Shown piece by piece: positions 41,343 through 51,045 of a stretch of DNA of 64,000 nucleotides. The notes below the pieces were generated by a model. It saw only the letters and a program-made list of their open reading frames with translations. It had not been told where the DNA came from and searched no databases. Every line of letters starts with the position of its first letter. Positions within the stretch are counted from its first letter, which is position 1. Position numbers and translations under genes: made by a program. Location of the stretch: the NCBI RefSeq assembly GCF_006517275.1, contig NZ_CP041191.1, positions 2,165,001-2,229,000 of the forward strand, in the 5' to 3' direction. The stretch is from Labrenzia sp. PHM005. GTDB taxonomy: Bacteria > Pseudomonadota > Alphaproteobacteria > Rhizobiales > Stappiaceae.

Positions 41343-42344
41343 ATGGAAGACGCAGTCTCCCTGACCGACACACCGGACACTAAGAAGGCGGAAGCCTCGT
41401 TCATCCGCCGTATTCTACGCATGCGCGAAACCGGCCTGATCGCGATCATCCTGTTGTTGTTTATCGTGATGTCCTTTGCATCACCCTACTTTTTGACCTG
41501 GGTGAACATGCGCGCGATGGTCATGGCATTCGCCGTGGAAGGCATAGTTGTCGTCGGAATGACCATTTTGTTGATTTCGGGCGGCATTGACCTGTCGGTG
41601 GGATCTGTCACGGCGCTGGCCATGGTGATTGCGGGCTGGCTGTTCTTGAACGGCGTTGACCCTTGGGTGGCCTCGGCGATCTCGATCGCGGCCTGTACTG
41701 CAATCGGCGCATTCATGGGTTTTTTCACCACGCGGATTGGGTTGCATCATTTCATTGTTTCGCTTGGGGTGATGGTGATCGCCCGGGGTGCATGTCTGTT
41801 GGGAACGGGCGGCCGTCCGCTGGGCCTTTACACCTTGCCGCCGGAGTTCAAATTCATCGGCCAAGGCTCGATTGGTCCGATCCCGGTTGTCATCATTCTG
41901 TTCATCGTCGTGGTTGTAGCCTTCGATTTCATGCTGCGCCGGACAACCATGTTCCGGAAGGTGTTTTATACCGGCAGCAACGAGAAGGCCGCGGCTTACT
42001 CCGGGATCCGGACCAAGAAAGTGGTGTTCCTGACGACGACATTGTGTTCAGCACTGTGCGGCTTTGCCGGGATCATCTACATGGCACGTTTTGGATCAGC
42101 CCAGCCGACTTTCGGCATCGGCATGGAACTGAACGTCATTGCGGCAGCTGTCATTGGCGGCGCCAGTCTCTCAGGCGGATCGGGCACGATTTTTGGTGCG
42201 ATCCTGGGCGCTGTCCTTCTATCGGTGGTCTCCAGTTCACTCGCGCTCCTGGATGTCTCGGTCTACTGGCAGGACATTATTCGCGGATCGATCCTGCTCG
42301 CAGCGGTATCCATCGACCATTACCTTGTCAAAAAACGCGCCTGA
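41343..42344 (+). CDS. Sugar ABC transporter permease (RbsC type)
   Basis: The 333-aa protein has about nine or ten hydrophobic helices and the BPD_transp_2 features ILLISGGIDLSVGSVTALAMV and the C-terminal MELNVIAAAVIGGASLSGGSGTIFGAILGAVLLSVVSSSLALLDVSVYWQDIIRG. ATG 41343 gives MEDAVSLTDTPDTKKAEA; the frame to 41307 lies in the ATPase gene. It forms the inner-membrane pore of the importer. Confidence 0.9.
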   Translation: MEDAVSLTDTPDTKKAEASFIRRILRMRETGLIAIILLLFIVMSFASPYFLTWVNMRAMVMAFAVEGIVVVGMTILLISGGIDLSVGSVTALAMVIAGWLFLNGVDPWVASAISIAACTAIGAFMGFFTTRIGLHHFIVSLGVMVIARGACLLGTGGRPLGLYTLPPEFKFIGQGSIGPIPVVIILFIVVVVAFDFMLRRTTMFRKVFYTGSNEKAAAYSGIRTKKVVFLTTTLCSALCGFAGIIYMARFGSAQPTFGIGMELNVIAAAVIGGASLSGGSGTIFGAILGAVLLSVVSSSLALLDVSVYWQDIIRGSILLAAVSIDHYLVKKRA

Positions 42345-42372
42345 TACGGCCTTGAAGAAAAAGGGTTTCCTG

Positions 42373-43353
42373 ATGGCAGACAAGAAAAACGACATAGAGC
42401 TGATGCGTCAGATGCACACTGTTTTGGTGCTGCATTTCCTGGAAGGCAGGAAACAATCTGAAATTGCTGAAACGCTCAACTTGTCGACATCCAAGGTCAA
42501 CCGGCTGATCACGCAAGGCCGGAAGATGGGCATGGTGAAGATCGATATCGAAAATCCGTTCCAGCGGCTGACCGATCTTGAAGCGCTTCTTGAAGAGCAA
42601 GTTCCCTTGAACCGGGCGCTTGTGACGTCAGCGGTTCCAGGCAGTCCGGACACGACCTTGAAACAGGTTGGGCTCGCTGCCGCCAATCATCTCATCGAGA
42701 CCATCCGGGATGGGGATGTGATCGCAATATCTGGCGGTAAGGCGGTGAGTGCCGTCGTCCAGAACATAGAGACCGATCGCAAGTTTGACGTTACCGTCGT
42801 TCCGCTAACCGGCGGGGTCCAGGGGAAGTTCTACACGGACGTTAATCATCTGGCGACACAATTGGCTGACCGGCTTGGCGGCGAGGCCATTCTTGTTCAT
42901 GCACCCCTCTTCGCCGAGAGCCGGGAACAGCGGGACATGCTGATGGACGTGGCATCTATCAAACAGGCTTTCGAAACGGCCCGGCAGGCGAACGTTGCGT
43001 TGGTCGGAGTTGGCTCGATCCAGACACCGGGCTCCAGTTATTACGATCTGCATCCCATGCCGGAAAGTGACCGCAAGATGCTGGTGGGCACCGGGATCAC
43101 GGCCGAGTTTCTCGCGCATTTAATGCGTCCGGACGGAACCGTTGCCGACTACGCTTTGAACTCACGGCTTGTTGCTTTGAAGCCGGAGGAATTGCGGCAA
43201 TGCAAACGGGTGATCGGGGTGGCATCAGGCGCTGAGAAGGTGATGCCGATCCGGGCAATCCTGAACGGCCATCACATGGACTCACTTATTTTGGACGAAG
43301 ACACTGCCAGCGAAGTTCTGGCGGCAACGGAAGGTGCTCAAAATGTTGCATGA
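42373..43353 (+). CDS. SorC/LsrR/EryD-family transcriptional regulator
   Basis: The 326-aa protein has an N-terminal helix-turn-helix (VLVLHFLEGRKQSEIAETLNLSTSKVNRLITQGRKMGMVKI) and a C-terminal sugar-binding domain (GDVIAISGGKAVSAVVQNI, VPLTGGVQGKFYTDVNHLA, GVGSIQTPGSSYYD). SorC proteins sense phosphorylated sugars or polyols; LsrR and EryD are known members. ATG 42373 is chosen over the frame to 42139. It overlaps the aldo-keto reductase start. The inverted repeat at 38503-38518 is a candidate binding site. Confidence 0.88.
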   Translation: MADKKNDIELMRQMHTVLVLHFLEGRKQSEIAETLNLSTSKVNRLITQGRKMGMVKIDIENPFQRLTDLEALLEEQVPLNRALVTSAVPGSPDTTLKQVGLAAANHLIETIRDGDVIAISGGKAVSAVVQNIETDRKFDVTVVPLTGGVQGKFYTDVNHLATQLADRLGGEAILVHAPLFAESREQRDMLMDVASIKQAFETARQANVALVGVGSIQTPGSSYYDLHPMPESDRKMLVGTGITAEFLAHLMRPDGTVADYALNSRLVALKPEELRQCKRVIGVASGAEKVMPIRAILNGHHMDSLILDEDTASEVLAATEGAQNVA

Positions 43354-44338
43354 CATGCTGACACGAACAATCGGTCACTCGGGCATTGAGGCGTCTGCTG
43401 TCGGCCTGGGGACATGGGCCATCGGTGGCTGGATGTGGGGCGGGACTGACGAAAACCGGTCTGTTGACGCCATCCGCGCATCGATCGACGAAGGTGTCAC
43501 GCTAATCGACACTGCGCCTGCTTATGGTCAGGGGCTGGCAGAAGAAATCGTCGGCAAGGCTTTGGTGGGACGCCGCGACAAGGTGGTCCTCGCGACAAAA
43601 TGCGGCTTGGTCTGGCATACCCAGAAGGGAAGTCATTTCTTCGACTATGACGGTAAGCCGGTGCACCGGTATCTTGGCAAGGACGCCATCGTCTATGAGA
43701 TTGAACAAAGTCTGAAGCGTCTCGGAACTGATTACATCGATCATTACATCACGCATTGGCAGGACTCGACCACCCTGATTGACGAGACTATGGAAGCCCT
43801 TGAGTTGCTCAAGTCCCAGGGCAAGATCCGCTCCATCGGAGCAAGCAACACATCAGTTGATGACCTGAATGCCTATATCCAAGCCGGTCAGCTTGATGCT
43901 GTTCAAGAAGAATACAGCATGGTGAAACGGGATATTGAAACGACCCACGTTCCGACGTGCCTGGACAAAGGCGTTTCGGTTCTGAGTTACTCGTCGTTGG
44001 CACTTGGGCTTTTGACCGGAAAAATCGGACCAGACCGCACTTTCAGTGGGGACGATCAGCGCAAAGACAATCCTCGTTTCTCGATAGAAAACCGTCAGAA
44101 GGTGGCTCTCTTGATGGAAACCATCTCGCCAATTGCCGAGGCGCATGAGGCCAGCAAGGCCCAAGTCGTGATTGCCTGGACCTTGCAGCAACCGGGTATC
44201 ACTTTTTCATTATGCGGAGCCCGCGACCCCGGCCAGGCAGTAGAAAACGCCAAAGCGGGTAGGCTTCGTTTGTCACAATCAGATCTGGATGCCATCAGCG
44301 CCGCAGCACAAACGCATTTGACCCAACTCGCCGCCTGA
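43343..44338 (+). CDS. Aldo/keto reductase
   Basis: The 331-aa protein is a complete aldo/keto reductase. The N-terminal barrel has SAVGLGTWAIGGWMWGGTDEN; the catalytic tetrad includes Asp in LIDTAPAYGQGLAEEIVGKAL with Tyr, Lys in VVLATKCGL and His in YIDHYITHWQDSTT. It would reduce or oxidise a sugar or polyol with NADPH. ATG 43343 has GGAAGG eight bases upstream and overlaps the regulator stop. Its role in the polyol operon is not determined. Confidence 0.88.
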   Translation: MLHDMLTRTIGHSGIEASAVGLGTWAIGGWMWGGTDENRSVDAIRASIDEGVTLIDTAPAYGQGLAEEIVGKALVGRRDKVVLATKCGLVWHTQKGSHFFDYDGKPVHRYLGKDAIVYEIEQSLKRLGTDYIDHYITHWQDSTTLIDETMEALELLKSQGKIRSIGASNTSVDDLNAYIQAGQLDAVQEEYSMVKRDIETTHVPTCLDKGVSVLSYSSLALGLLTGKIGPDRTFSGDDQRKDNPRFSIENRQKVALLMETISPIAEAHEASKAQVVIAWTLQQPGITFSLCGARDPGQAVENAKAGRLRLSQSDLDAISAAAQTHLTQLAA

Positions 44339-44412
44339 TCCAACCACACCAGGTGCACAACAAAATCTAGCAGTAAGGAACGCCGGAACTCTTTTCGGCG
44401 AACGGGAGATCT

Positions 44413-46158
44413 ATGTCCGATCAACGGCAAGAAAACTGGGGCAGCCTGCGCAGCGGCAGCGCGTTCGATGTCATAGTCGTCGGTGGCGGCATCAATGGTA
44501 TTGGCGTTTACAGAGAACTAGCGCTCCAGGGACTGCGCGTTCTTCTCGTTGAGCGGAATGATTTTTGTTCCGGCTGCAGTGCCGCTCCATCGCGCATGAT
44601 CCATGGTGGCTTGCGGTATCTTGAAAACGGCGAGTTTGACTTGGTTAGGGAGTCTCTGCGCGAACGGGATGCTTTGCTCAAAAATGCACCGCATTTGGTT
44701 CATCCGCTCCCGACGGTCATTCCAATCAAATCGGTGTTTTCGGGGCTCTTGAATTCTGCGGCGAGTTTTTTTGGTTTATCCGGTCAACCGTCGAGCCGCG
44801 GAGCTTTGCCGATCAAACTTGGTCTGATGCTTTACGATTGGGTGACACGCTCACAGCGTTTGCTGCCCAAACATATGTTTCAGGGCAAAAAAGCAACGCG
44901 TGCCCGATGGCCGAAGTTGATACCGGATCTGAGGTTTTCGGCGGTCTATCACGATGCCTGGATCAGCCATCCGGAACGTCTTGGAATTGAGTTGATTTCC
45001 GATGTGCAGGAACAGGCGCCGAACTGTGTGGCCTTGAACTATGTAGAGGTTGGCGCTCGTCAGAGCGGTGGATTTGATGTCCAAAACCTCCGGACCGGTG
45101 AAGCGGTGAACGTCTCGGCACGTCTCGTAGTCAACGCCACCGGAGCCTGGCTGGATGAGACGATCAGACAGATCAGCGGCGAGACGAAGCGGGAGCGGCT
45201 GGTGTCAGGGACCAAAGGTTCTCATCTCATAATCGACAATGATGACCTGGCAGACGCTCTCGACGGGCACATGGTCTATTTTGAAAATGCCGACGGCCGG
45301 GTCTGTATCGTGTTTCCTTATCTCGGGAAGGTACTGGCCGGTTCGACCGATATCCGGGTGAAATCCGCAGCCAGAGTTCGCTGCGAGGATGATGAAAGAG
45401 ACTATATCCTAGAGTCCTTGCGTCTCGTCTTTCCGGGAATTGCTGTCCGGGTTGACCAAATTGTCTTCAGCTATGCGGGCATCCGCCCGCTTCCTAAAAG
45501 CGACCATGATTATACCGGCCGGATTTCCCGGGGGCATTTCACCAAACGGCTTGAAGGCCCAGTTCCTCAGCTGTGCATGGTGGGTGGCAAGTGGACGACA
45601 TTCCGGGCCTTTGCCGAGCAGACCGCAGACGAAGTTTTGGCGGAATTTGGACGCCCAAGGCAGACAAATACGCTTGGTCTTCCAATTGGCGGCGGACAGG
45701 CTTTCCCGAAGGATACCAATCGGTTTGAGATAGACCTGATAAATGACTTTGCTGTCCAGTTCGACCGGGCACGGCATCTGGTTCGGACTTACGGTGCGGC
45801 GGCGGTTGAACTTCAGAAATTCTGCTTTTCTCAGGGAAACGACCAGCTGATCCCCGGATGTGCCCTGACGAAGAATGAAGTGATTTACCTGATCCGAAAC
45901 GAGTTTGTCGAAACAGTCTCTGATCTTGTTCTCCGCCGCACGTCGCTAGCAATCGACGGTAGCGTTTCTCTGGACATCATCGATCAGCTGACAGCCTTGC
46001 TGCGCCAGGAGCGAAGTCTTTCCCCACAGGAAGCCGAACGGCAGCGTTCGGATCTCATTGAAGAACTTGGTGACTATCACGGCGTTTCCAAGAAAACGCT
46101 GGAATTCCGTAATCAAAATTGGAGTGAAGAATGCGAGTTAGCACGAAAGCCCGCATGA
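44413..46158 (+). CDS. GlpD-family FAD dehydrogenase (glycerol-3-phosphate or polyol-phosphate dehydrogenase)
   Basis: The 581-aa protein begins with the FAD fold FDVIVVGGGINGIGVYRELALQGLRVLLVERNDF, followed by CSAAPSRMIHGGLRYLENGEFDLVRESLRERDALLKNAPHLVHPLPTVIPI, both hallmarks of GlpD. A DAO C-terminal domain extends past residue 400. It is longer than the usual 500-residue GlpD. GlpD transfers electrons from glycerol-3-phosphate to quinone; EryB is the erythritol-phosphate relative. Its place with an FGGY kinase and a SorC regulator points to a phosphorylated polyol, which is inference. The ATG follows GGGAG. Confidence 0.85.
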   Translation: MSDQRQENWGSLRSGSAFDVIVVGGGINGIGVYRELALQGLRVLLVERNDFCSGCSAAPSRMIHGGLRYLENGEFDLVRESLRERDALLKNAPHLVHPLPTVIPIKSVFSGLLNSAASFFGLSGQPSSRGALPIKLGLMLYDWVTRSQRLLPKHMFQGKKATRARWPKLIPDLRFSAVYHDAWISHPERLGIELISDVQEQAPNCVALNYVEVGARQSGGFDVQNLRTGEAVNVSARLVVNATGAWLDETIRQISGETKRERLVSGTKGSHLIIDNDDLADALDGHMVYFENADGRVCIVFPYLGKVLAGSTDIRVKSAARVRCEDDERDYILESLRLVFPGIAVRVDQIVFSYAGIRPLPKSDHDYTGRISRGHFTKRLEGPVPQLCMVGGKWTTFRAFAEQTADEVLAEFGRPRQTNTLGLPIGGGQAFPKDTNRFEIDLINDFAVQFDRARHLVRTYGAAAVELQKFCFSQGNDQLIPGCALTKNEVIYLIRNEFVETVSDLVLRRTSLAIDGSVSLDIIDQLTALLRQERSLSPQEAERQRSDLIEELGDYHGVSKKTLEFRNQNWSEECELARKPA

Positions 46159-46973
46159 ACCGGATGTTCACGCATGGCGGTTGCCTGGATGTGGCGATTG
46201 ATCACGGCGTGTGCAACGAACCGAGTTTCATGGTTGGCCTGGAAGATATGGCCGGTGTTGTCGATACTTTGGTTGATGCGAAACCCGATGCCATTCAGAT
46301 GGCATATGGTCAGGCCGATCTACTGCAAAACCGCCCGGAAAAGGACAAACCGGCCTTGGTCATGCGGATCGATATGGGCAACCCCTACAATGATCAGCGC
46401 CACCGGGTGATGTGGTCGATGCTGCAAAACTCGGATGAGCCGATCATCGGTGCCCTTGAAATGGATGCAGCATGTGTTGTGGTGAACCTGTTCATGCTGC
46501 CGGACGAGCCCGAACTGTTCCGTCAGTGTGTCGACAACATCTCCCGCGTGCGAGCCGCTTGCCACAAATATGGCATGCCGCTGATGATCGAGCCCTTGGT
46601 CATGCTGCCGAATGAGGTGCGTGGTGGATATCAGGTTGACGGCAATGCGGAAAAGATTGTCACACTGGTCCGGCTGGCAAGTGAAATGGGAGCAGACATT
46701 ATTAAGGCGGATCCCACCGAAAACCCTGAAGATTTTCATCGTGTGATCGAAGCTGCCCGGGTGCCCGTACTGGTGCGCGGCGGCGGCAAAGAGGATCTGA
46801 GAACGGTCCTCAACAAGTCGGCCGCACTGATGCAACAGGGTGCCAAGGGCATGGTCTACGGCCGGAACATCTATCAGCACGACAATCCGCGGGCGGTAGT
46901 TTCGGCTCTTATGGCCATGATCCATCATGGTGCAGATGGTGACGAAGCCTGGGATATCTACAGCCGTGGTTGA
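46131..46973 (+). CDS. DhnA/LsrF-family class I aldolase
   Basis: The 280-aa protein is of the DeoC/FbaB/LacD barrel type, DhnA subgroup. It has LDVAIDHGVCNEPS near the N-terminus, PLMIEPLVMLPNEVRGGYQV, MGADIIKADPTENPEDFHRVIEAARVPVLVRGGGKE with the likely Schiff-base Lys, and GAKGMVYGRNIYQHDNP. It should cleave or transfer a sugar phosphate. LsrF in AI-2 processing and fructose-bisphosphate aldolase DhnA are relatives. It overlaps the GlpD-like gene by 28 bases; GGAGTGAAG precedes the ATG. Confidence 0.82.
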   Translation: MRVSTKARMNRMFTHGGCLDVAIDHGVCNEPSFMVGLEDMAGVVDTLVDAKPDAIQMAYGQADLLQNRPEKDKPALVMRIDMGNPYNDQRHRVMWSMLQNSDEPIIGALEMDAACVVVNLFMLPDEPELFRQCVDNISRVRAACHKYGMPLMIEPLVMLPNEVRGGYQVDGNAEKIVTLVRLASEMGADIIKADPTENPEDFHRVIEAARVPVLVRGGGKEDLRTVLNKSAALMQQGAKGMVYGRNIYQHDNPRAVVSALMAMIHHGADGDEAWDIYSRG

Positions 46974-48474
46974 TGAGAACACATATGTGCTGGGCCTTGA
47001 TGCGGGAAACACCGTTATCAAGGCTGTGCTCTTCGACCTTCATGGCCGGCAAATTGCCATGCACGCTCTGGACGGACAGTCCAGCACTCCGCAGCCGGGG
47101 CATGTGGAACGTGATCTGAACGAACTTTGGGACAATGCGCAGCAAGCTATCAAGGGCTGCATTGAAAACGCAAACATCAAACCATCTCAGATCGCCGCGA
47201 TTGGCTGCGCGGGGCACGGCAATGGCCTTTATCTGCTGGATCGGCAAGACGAGCCACTTGTCGGGATTCAGTCTTTAGATACGAGAGCTGCGGGCCATGC
47301 TGAAGAGCTGAGGACGGCCAATGGCGCAGCGCTCCATGCCCTATGTCTTCAAGAACCCTGGCCATCCCAAACGCCCGTGCTGCTTGCCTGGATCAAAGCC
47401 AACCGGCCGGATCTTTATCAAAAGGCCGGAACGTTGCTTTTATGCAAGGATTTCATGACGTTCAAGCTGACCGGCGAGCGTGTGAGCGATATCTCGGACA
47501 TGTCCGGCTGCGGTCTGACACGGATGCCGGAATGCGTCTACGACGAGGACTTGCTATCCCTCTATGGCCTTTCAGATGCGCGTCAGTTGTTGCCCCGCCT
47601 TATCCGGCCAACGGATGTTGCCGGGCGGATTTCAGAAGTCGCGGCTGAATTGACAGGACTTGTGGCCGGCACGCCCGTGATCGGCGGTTACTTCGATGTC
47701 GTTGCAAGTGCCATCGGCTCCGGCGTGGTCAATCCCGGTGAGGCATCGATCATTGCAGGGACTTGGAGCATCAATCAGGTGTTTTCCGATGCGCCGGTTG
47801 TCGACCGGTCGATGTTCATGGCTTCCGGTTTTGCGCCGGGCCGGTTTGTGAACATTGAAGCAAGCGCAACGTCGGCAGCCAATCTGGAATGGTATGTGCG
47901 CGAGTTCATCGAACGCGGCGAACATCACGATGACCCCTTCGGCTATTGCAACGACCGCATAGCCGAAACTACACCGGCGGCTGATGATCCCTATTTTCAT
48001 CCATTTCTTTATGGATCAGGGCAAGGAGCGGACTACAGGGCCGGGTTTTACGGACTTGCTGGATGGCATAGCGAAGGGCATTTGCTCAGGGCGTTGTTTG
48101 AAGGGGTCCTGTTTGAACACCGGCGGCACATAGGGGTGCTTCAGTCTTCCGGTGTTCAGTTTGACGCAGCCACCTTGTCTGGTGGCGGCGCACGCAGCCC
48201 TGTTTGGCCGCAAATGTTTGCAGATTGCCTTGGTGTTCCCATCGCGGTTGCTGATGCACGCGAAACAGGGGCACTGGGAGCCGCGATCGGTGCCGGTGTC
48301 GGTACCGGGTTGTTTGCGTCTTATGAAGACGCAGTTTCGGCAATGACTGATATCCGCAGAACCTACCAGCCGGACACTGCCATGAAGGCGTTTTACGACC
48401 GGCGTTACCAAACTTACCTGAACCTGACGGAGGCCATGAAGGCCTTTTGGAGCACTTGGGCTTCTTCCAACTGA
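46966..48474 (+). CDS. FGGY-family carbohydrate kinase
   Basis: The 502-aa protein is an FGGY kinase with N-terminal YVLGLDAGNTVIKAVLFDLHG and C-terminal LSGGGARSPVWPQMFADCLGVPIAVADARETGALGAAIGAG. It phosphorylates a sugar or polyol with ATP. The family includes xylulokinase, glycerol kinase, EryA and LsrK. The GTG at 46966 overlaps the aldolase stop and gives a normal N-terminus; in-frame ATGs at 46927 and 46936 are alternatives. Kinase plus GlpD-like dehydrogenase plus aldolase forms a plausible linear pathway, substrate unknown. Confidence 0.85.
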   Translation: MVDENTYVLGLDAGNTVIKAVLFDLHGRQIAMHALDGQSSTPQPGHVERDLNELWDNAQQAIKGCIENANIKPSQIAAIGCAGHGNGLYLLDRQDEPLVGIQSLDTRAAGHAEELRTANGAALHALCLQEPWPSQTPVLLAWIKANRPDLYQKAGTLLLCKDFMTFKLTGERVSDISDMSGCGLTRMPECVYDEDLLSLYGLSDARQLLPRLIRPTDVAGRISEVAAELTGLVAGTPVIGGYFDVVASAIGSGVVNPGEASIIAGTWSINQVFSDAPVVDRSMFMASGFAPGRFVNIEASATSAANLEWYVREFIERGEHHDDPFGYCNDRIAETTPAADDPYFHPFLYGSGQGADYRAGFYGLAGWHSEGHLLRALFEGVLFEHRRHIGVLQSSGVQFDAATLSGGGARSPVWPQMFADCLGVPIAVADARETGALGAAIGAGVGTGLFASYEDAVSAMTDIRRTYQPDTAMKAFYDRRYQTYLNLTEAMKAFWSTWASSN

Positions 48475-48490
48475 TCAAGGCGTTTGAGAC

Positions 48491-49501
48491 ATGAAAGCTG
48501 TTGGTTTTTTCAACTCCCTGCCTATTGAACATCCGGAAAGCTTGCTGGATGTCGACCTTCCAGACCCGTTGGTCGGCGAAAACGATTTGCTTGTCGAAAT
48601 CGAAGCAATATCGATCAATCCGGCCGATGCAAAACGCCGGATCCGGACGGCTGCAGATGCACCTCACGAGACTGCTTTTGTGCTTGGATACGATGCTGTG
48701 GGAAGGGTGCGCTCCTGCGGGAGCGGCGTGGCCGGTTTTAAAGATGGCGACCGGGTCTGGTATGCCGGGGATGCTTCGCGCCCGGGATCTTATGCTGAGC
48801 TGCAATGTGTAGACCATCGGATCGCGGCACATGCGCCCTATGGGGTTTCAGCGGAAGCAGCAGCATCCTTGCCTCTTGTTTCCTTGACCGCCTGGGAAAT
48901 GCTGTTTTCCCGTTTGCAAGTTCCATCCAACGAACAGCCTTTTTCCCTTTTGATCATTGGCGGGGCAGGTGGGGTCGGTTCAATTACAACGCAACTTGCC
49001 CGCAAACTCACTAGTGCGGCGGTGATTGCCACGGCCTCCCGTCCGGAAACGGCTGATTGGTGCCGGCAAATGGGGGCGCATGAGATCGTGGATCATCGTG
49101 ACCTGATTGCAAGCGCGCGCGCGACTGGTTTTGAATACGTGGACCACATTGCTCAATACGCAGACACGTCGCAGCACTGGGACGCGATGTGTGAGTTGAT
49201 CGCGCCCCAGGGGCGCATTGGGACGATTGTTGAAACACCTGACAAGCTCGACATTTCTGCTCTTCAAGGCAAGTCAGCAGCCTTGATGTGGGAGCTCATG
49301 TTTACACGTTCGCTCTATGGCACACCTGACATGAGCCGGCAGGGCCTGATCCTCACGCGGATGGCGCGTCTGGTGGAGGATGGTGTCATTTCCACCTTGG
49401 AGACTCGTGTTTTGAACGGGTTGTCGGCCGCCACATTAAGTGAGGCGCACAGGATCATCGAAAAGGGCGCGATGATTGGAAAGCTGGTGGTCAAATACTG
49501 A
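48491..49501 (+). CDS. Medium-chain dehydrogenase, zinc-type alcohol dehydrogenase-like/quinone oxidoreductase family
   Basis: The 336-aa protein is of the ZADH/QOR branch: LLVEIEAISINPADAKRRI, FVLGYDAVGRVRSCGSGVAGFKDGDRVW and the NAD(P) fold LLIIGGAGGVGSITTQLARKL. The cysteine and histidine zinc ligands of classical alcohol dehydrogenases are not evident, so it is probably zinc-free. It is the last gene of the polyol operon, 16 bases after the kinase. Its role there is unclear. Confidence 0.85.
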   Translation: MKAVGFFNSLPIEHPESLLDVDLPDPLVGENDLLVEIEAISINPADAKRRIRTAADAPHETAFVLGYDAVGRVRSCGSGVAGFKDGDRVWYAGDASRPGSYAELQCVDHRIAAHAPYGVSAEAAASLPLVSLTAWEMLFSRLQVPSNEQPFSLLIIGGAGGVGSITTQLARKLTSAAVIATASRPETADWCRQMGAHEIVDHRDLIASARATGFEYVDHIAQYADTSQHWDAMCELIAPQGRIGTIVETPDKLDISALQGKSAALMWELMFTRSLYGTPDMSRQGLILTRMARLVEDGVISTLETRVLNGLSAATLSEAHRIIEKGAMIGKLVVKY

Positions 49502-49934
49502 CTTTGAAACGGCAAAGGGCCGCGCAATATCGCGGCTAAAACCGACATCCGACATGAACCTTCTGAACGAGGTTGATAAGGACACGACCCTAGCTCCCGG
49601 AGCAGAAGGCGAGCGGGATAATAGCGCCGACATTTGTTTGCAATACCCATTGCAGATGCAAGAATAATGTAGACGCAGCGTATTTCATGTTCTGCGCATT
49701 AGAGGCTGATTGTTCCACAATACGGATTAGTCAATTTGTGGTTTCGAATAGCTTGCCAGCTCCTTTTTGATCCCTTTCCTGACCACTGACTTCGGTGAGG
49801 CCAAAGTGTGGATCGGAAAGCCCCTTGATAATTGTTTGATATTTAAGGAAAAATAATGAGGGCTTCGAATCGTTGATCATTTTGATTTACGCATGTCAGA
49901 ATGCTGCCCGTTTTTGCCGGTTCAAGGGGATCGA
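49502..49934. other. Intergenic region, no gene seen
   Basis: The 433-bp spacer contains a 6-bp perfect stem-loop (GCCGCG-CAATAT-CGCGGC, 49519-49536) that could end the preceding operon, though no T-run follows. The rest is AT-rich and presumably carries the promoter of the LacI-family gene. No coding frame looks real. Confidence 0.5.
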
Positions 49935-50963
49935 ATGGCACGGCCAACAGTACATGATATTGCGCGCGAAGCCGGCGTGAGCTTGTCGACTGTCGATCGG
50001 GTTTTAAATGGCCGGACAGATGTCCGTCCCAAGAACGCAGAGCGGGTAAAAGCTGCCGTTCAAAAACTTGGTTATGTGCGCGATACCAACGCTGCCAATC
50101 TGGCCAAGCAAAAGAGATACCGGTTCTTGTTTATCCTGCCGGAAGGGCCGAACCATTTCATTGAAACGATCGATGCAGCGGTAGATGGCCTTATCGGATC
50201 ACCGCTTGCGGACCGGACGGACATTCAAAAGCTCTTTGTCAATGTAGGCGATCCGCATGCCGTTGCAGCACGGCTGAGTTTCTTGAAGCCGGAAGAACTG
50301 GACGGAGTGGCCCTGATGGTGCCGGAAACTCCGCAGGTTCGTGATGCGATCACGCACCTTAAGGAGGCGGGCGCCCGGGTTGTTGCTTTGGTGTCGGACC
50401 TTCCCAATTCTCAGTGTGATCACTTCGTAGGCATAGACAACTTCTCGGCTGGCCGCACTGCTGGAGCCTTGCTTGGGCGCTTTCTTCGAAATGAAACCGG
50501 CAAGATCCTGGTGGTGACCAATTCAATGACGTCTCGGGACAGCATTGAACGGCGGTTTGGCTTGGACGAAGTTTTGATGCGCGATTTCCCGCAGATTCAT
50601 GCGCTTCCAACAATAGAGTTCTATGACGATCCTCAAAGGATCCAGCAAACCCTCAAGGCTGCCTTTACATCTTATCAGGACATCGTCGGGGTCTATTCGA
50701 TGGGATCTGGCAACGCTGTCATGCTTGAGGCGTTGCGCGGCTGTGTCGATGACAACCGCCTGGTCATTGTTGCGCATGATCTGACCGCGGTCACCCGCCA
50801 GGCGCTGCTTGACGGTGAAGTTGACGCTGTTATCACGCAAAATGTTGGCCATCTTGTGCGCAGCGCCCTTCGGGTATTGCGGGCAAAGTGCGACGGTGCC
50901 GAAATTCTGGAAGCCCAAGAGCAAATCCGCGTTGAAATCACAATGCGTGAAAACCTCTATTAA
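49935..50963 (+). CDS. LacI-family transcriptional regulator
   Basis: The 342-aa protein has the LacI headpiece MARPTVHDIAREAGVSLSTVDRVLNGRTDVRPKNAERVKAAVQKLGY and a ribose-binding-type effector domain (LMVPETPQVRDAITHLKEAGARVVALVSDLPNSQCDHFVGIDNFSAGRTAGALLGRFL). ATG 49935 follows AAGGGGA; the frame to 49893 is excluded. It is encoded just ahead of the ABC-importer operon that starts at 51165 and probably binds the repeats at 51046-51088. Confidence 0.9.
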   Translation: MARPTVHDIAREAGVSLSTVDRVLNGRTDVRPKNAERVKAAVQKLGYVRDTNAANLAKQKRYRFLFILPEGPNHFIETIDAAVDGLIGSPLADRTDIQKLFVNVGDPHAVAARLSFLKPEELDGVALMVPETPQVRDAITHLKEAGARVVALVSDLPNSQCDHFVGIDNFSAGRTAGALLGRFLRNETGKILVVTNSMTSRDSIERRFGLDEVLMRDFPQIHALPTIEFYDDPQRIQQTLKAAFTSYQDIVGVYSMGSGNAVMLEALRGCVDDNRLVIVAHDLTAVTRQALLDGEVDAVITQNVGHLVRSALRVLRAKCDGAEILEAQEQIRVEITMRENLY

Positions 50964-51045
50964 AATCATTGCCTTAATCTGAACTGTCCTGCGTTTTTCG
51001 GTGTTGGAGAGGCGGTGTATCTGCTCGTTTTAACTCAAAAAGAAA

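Noticed and set aside
38680..48474. A true AI-2 lsr operon
   Set aside because: GlpD-like dehydrogenase, aldo-keto reductase and the single permease gene do not belong to lsrACDBFG; resemblance is limited to protein families.
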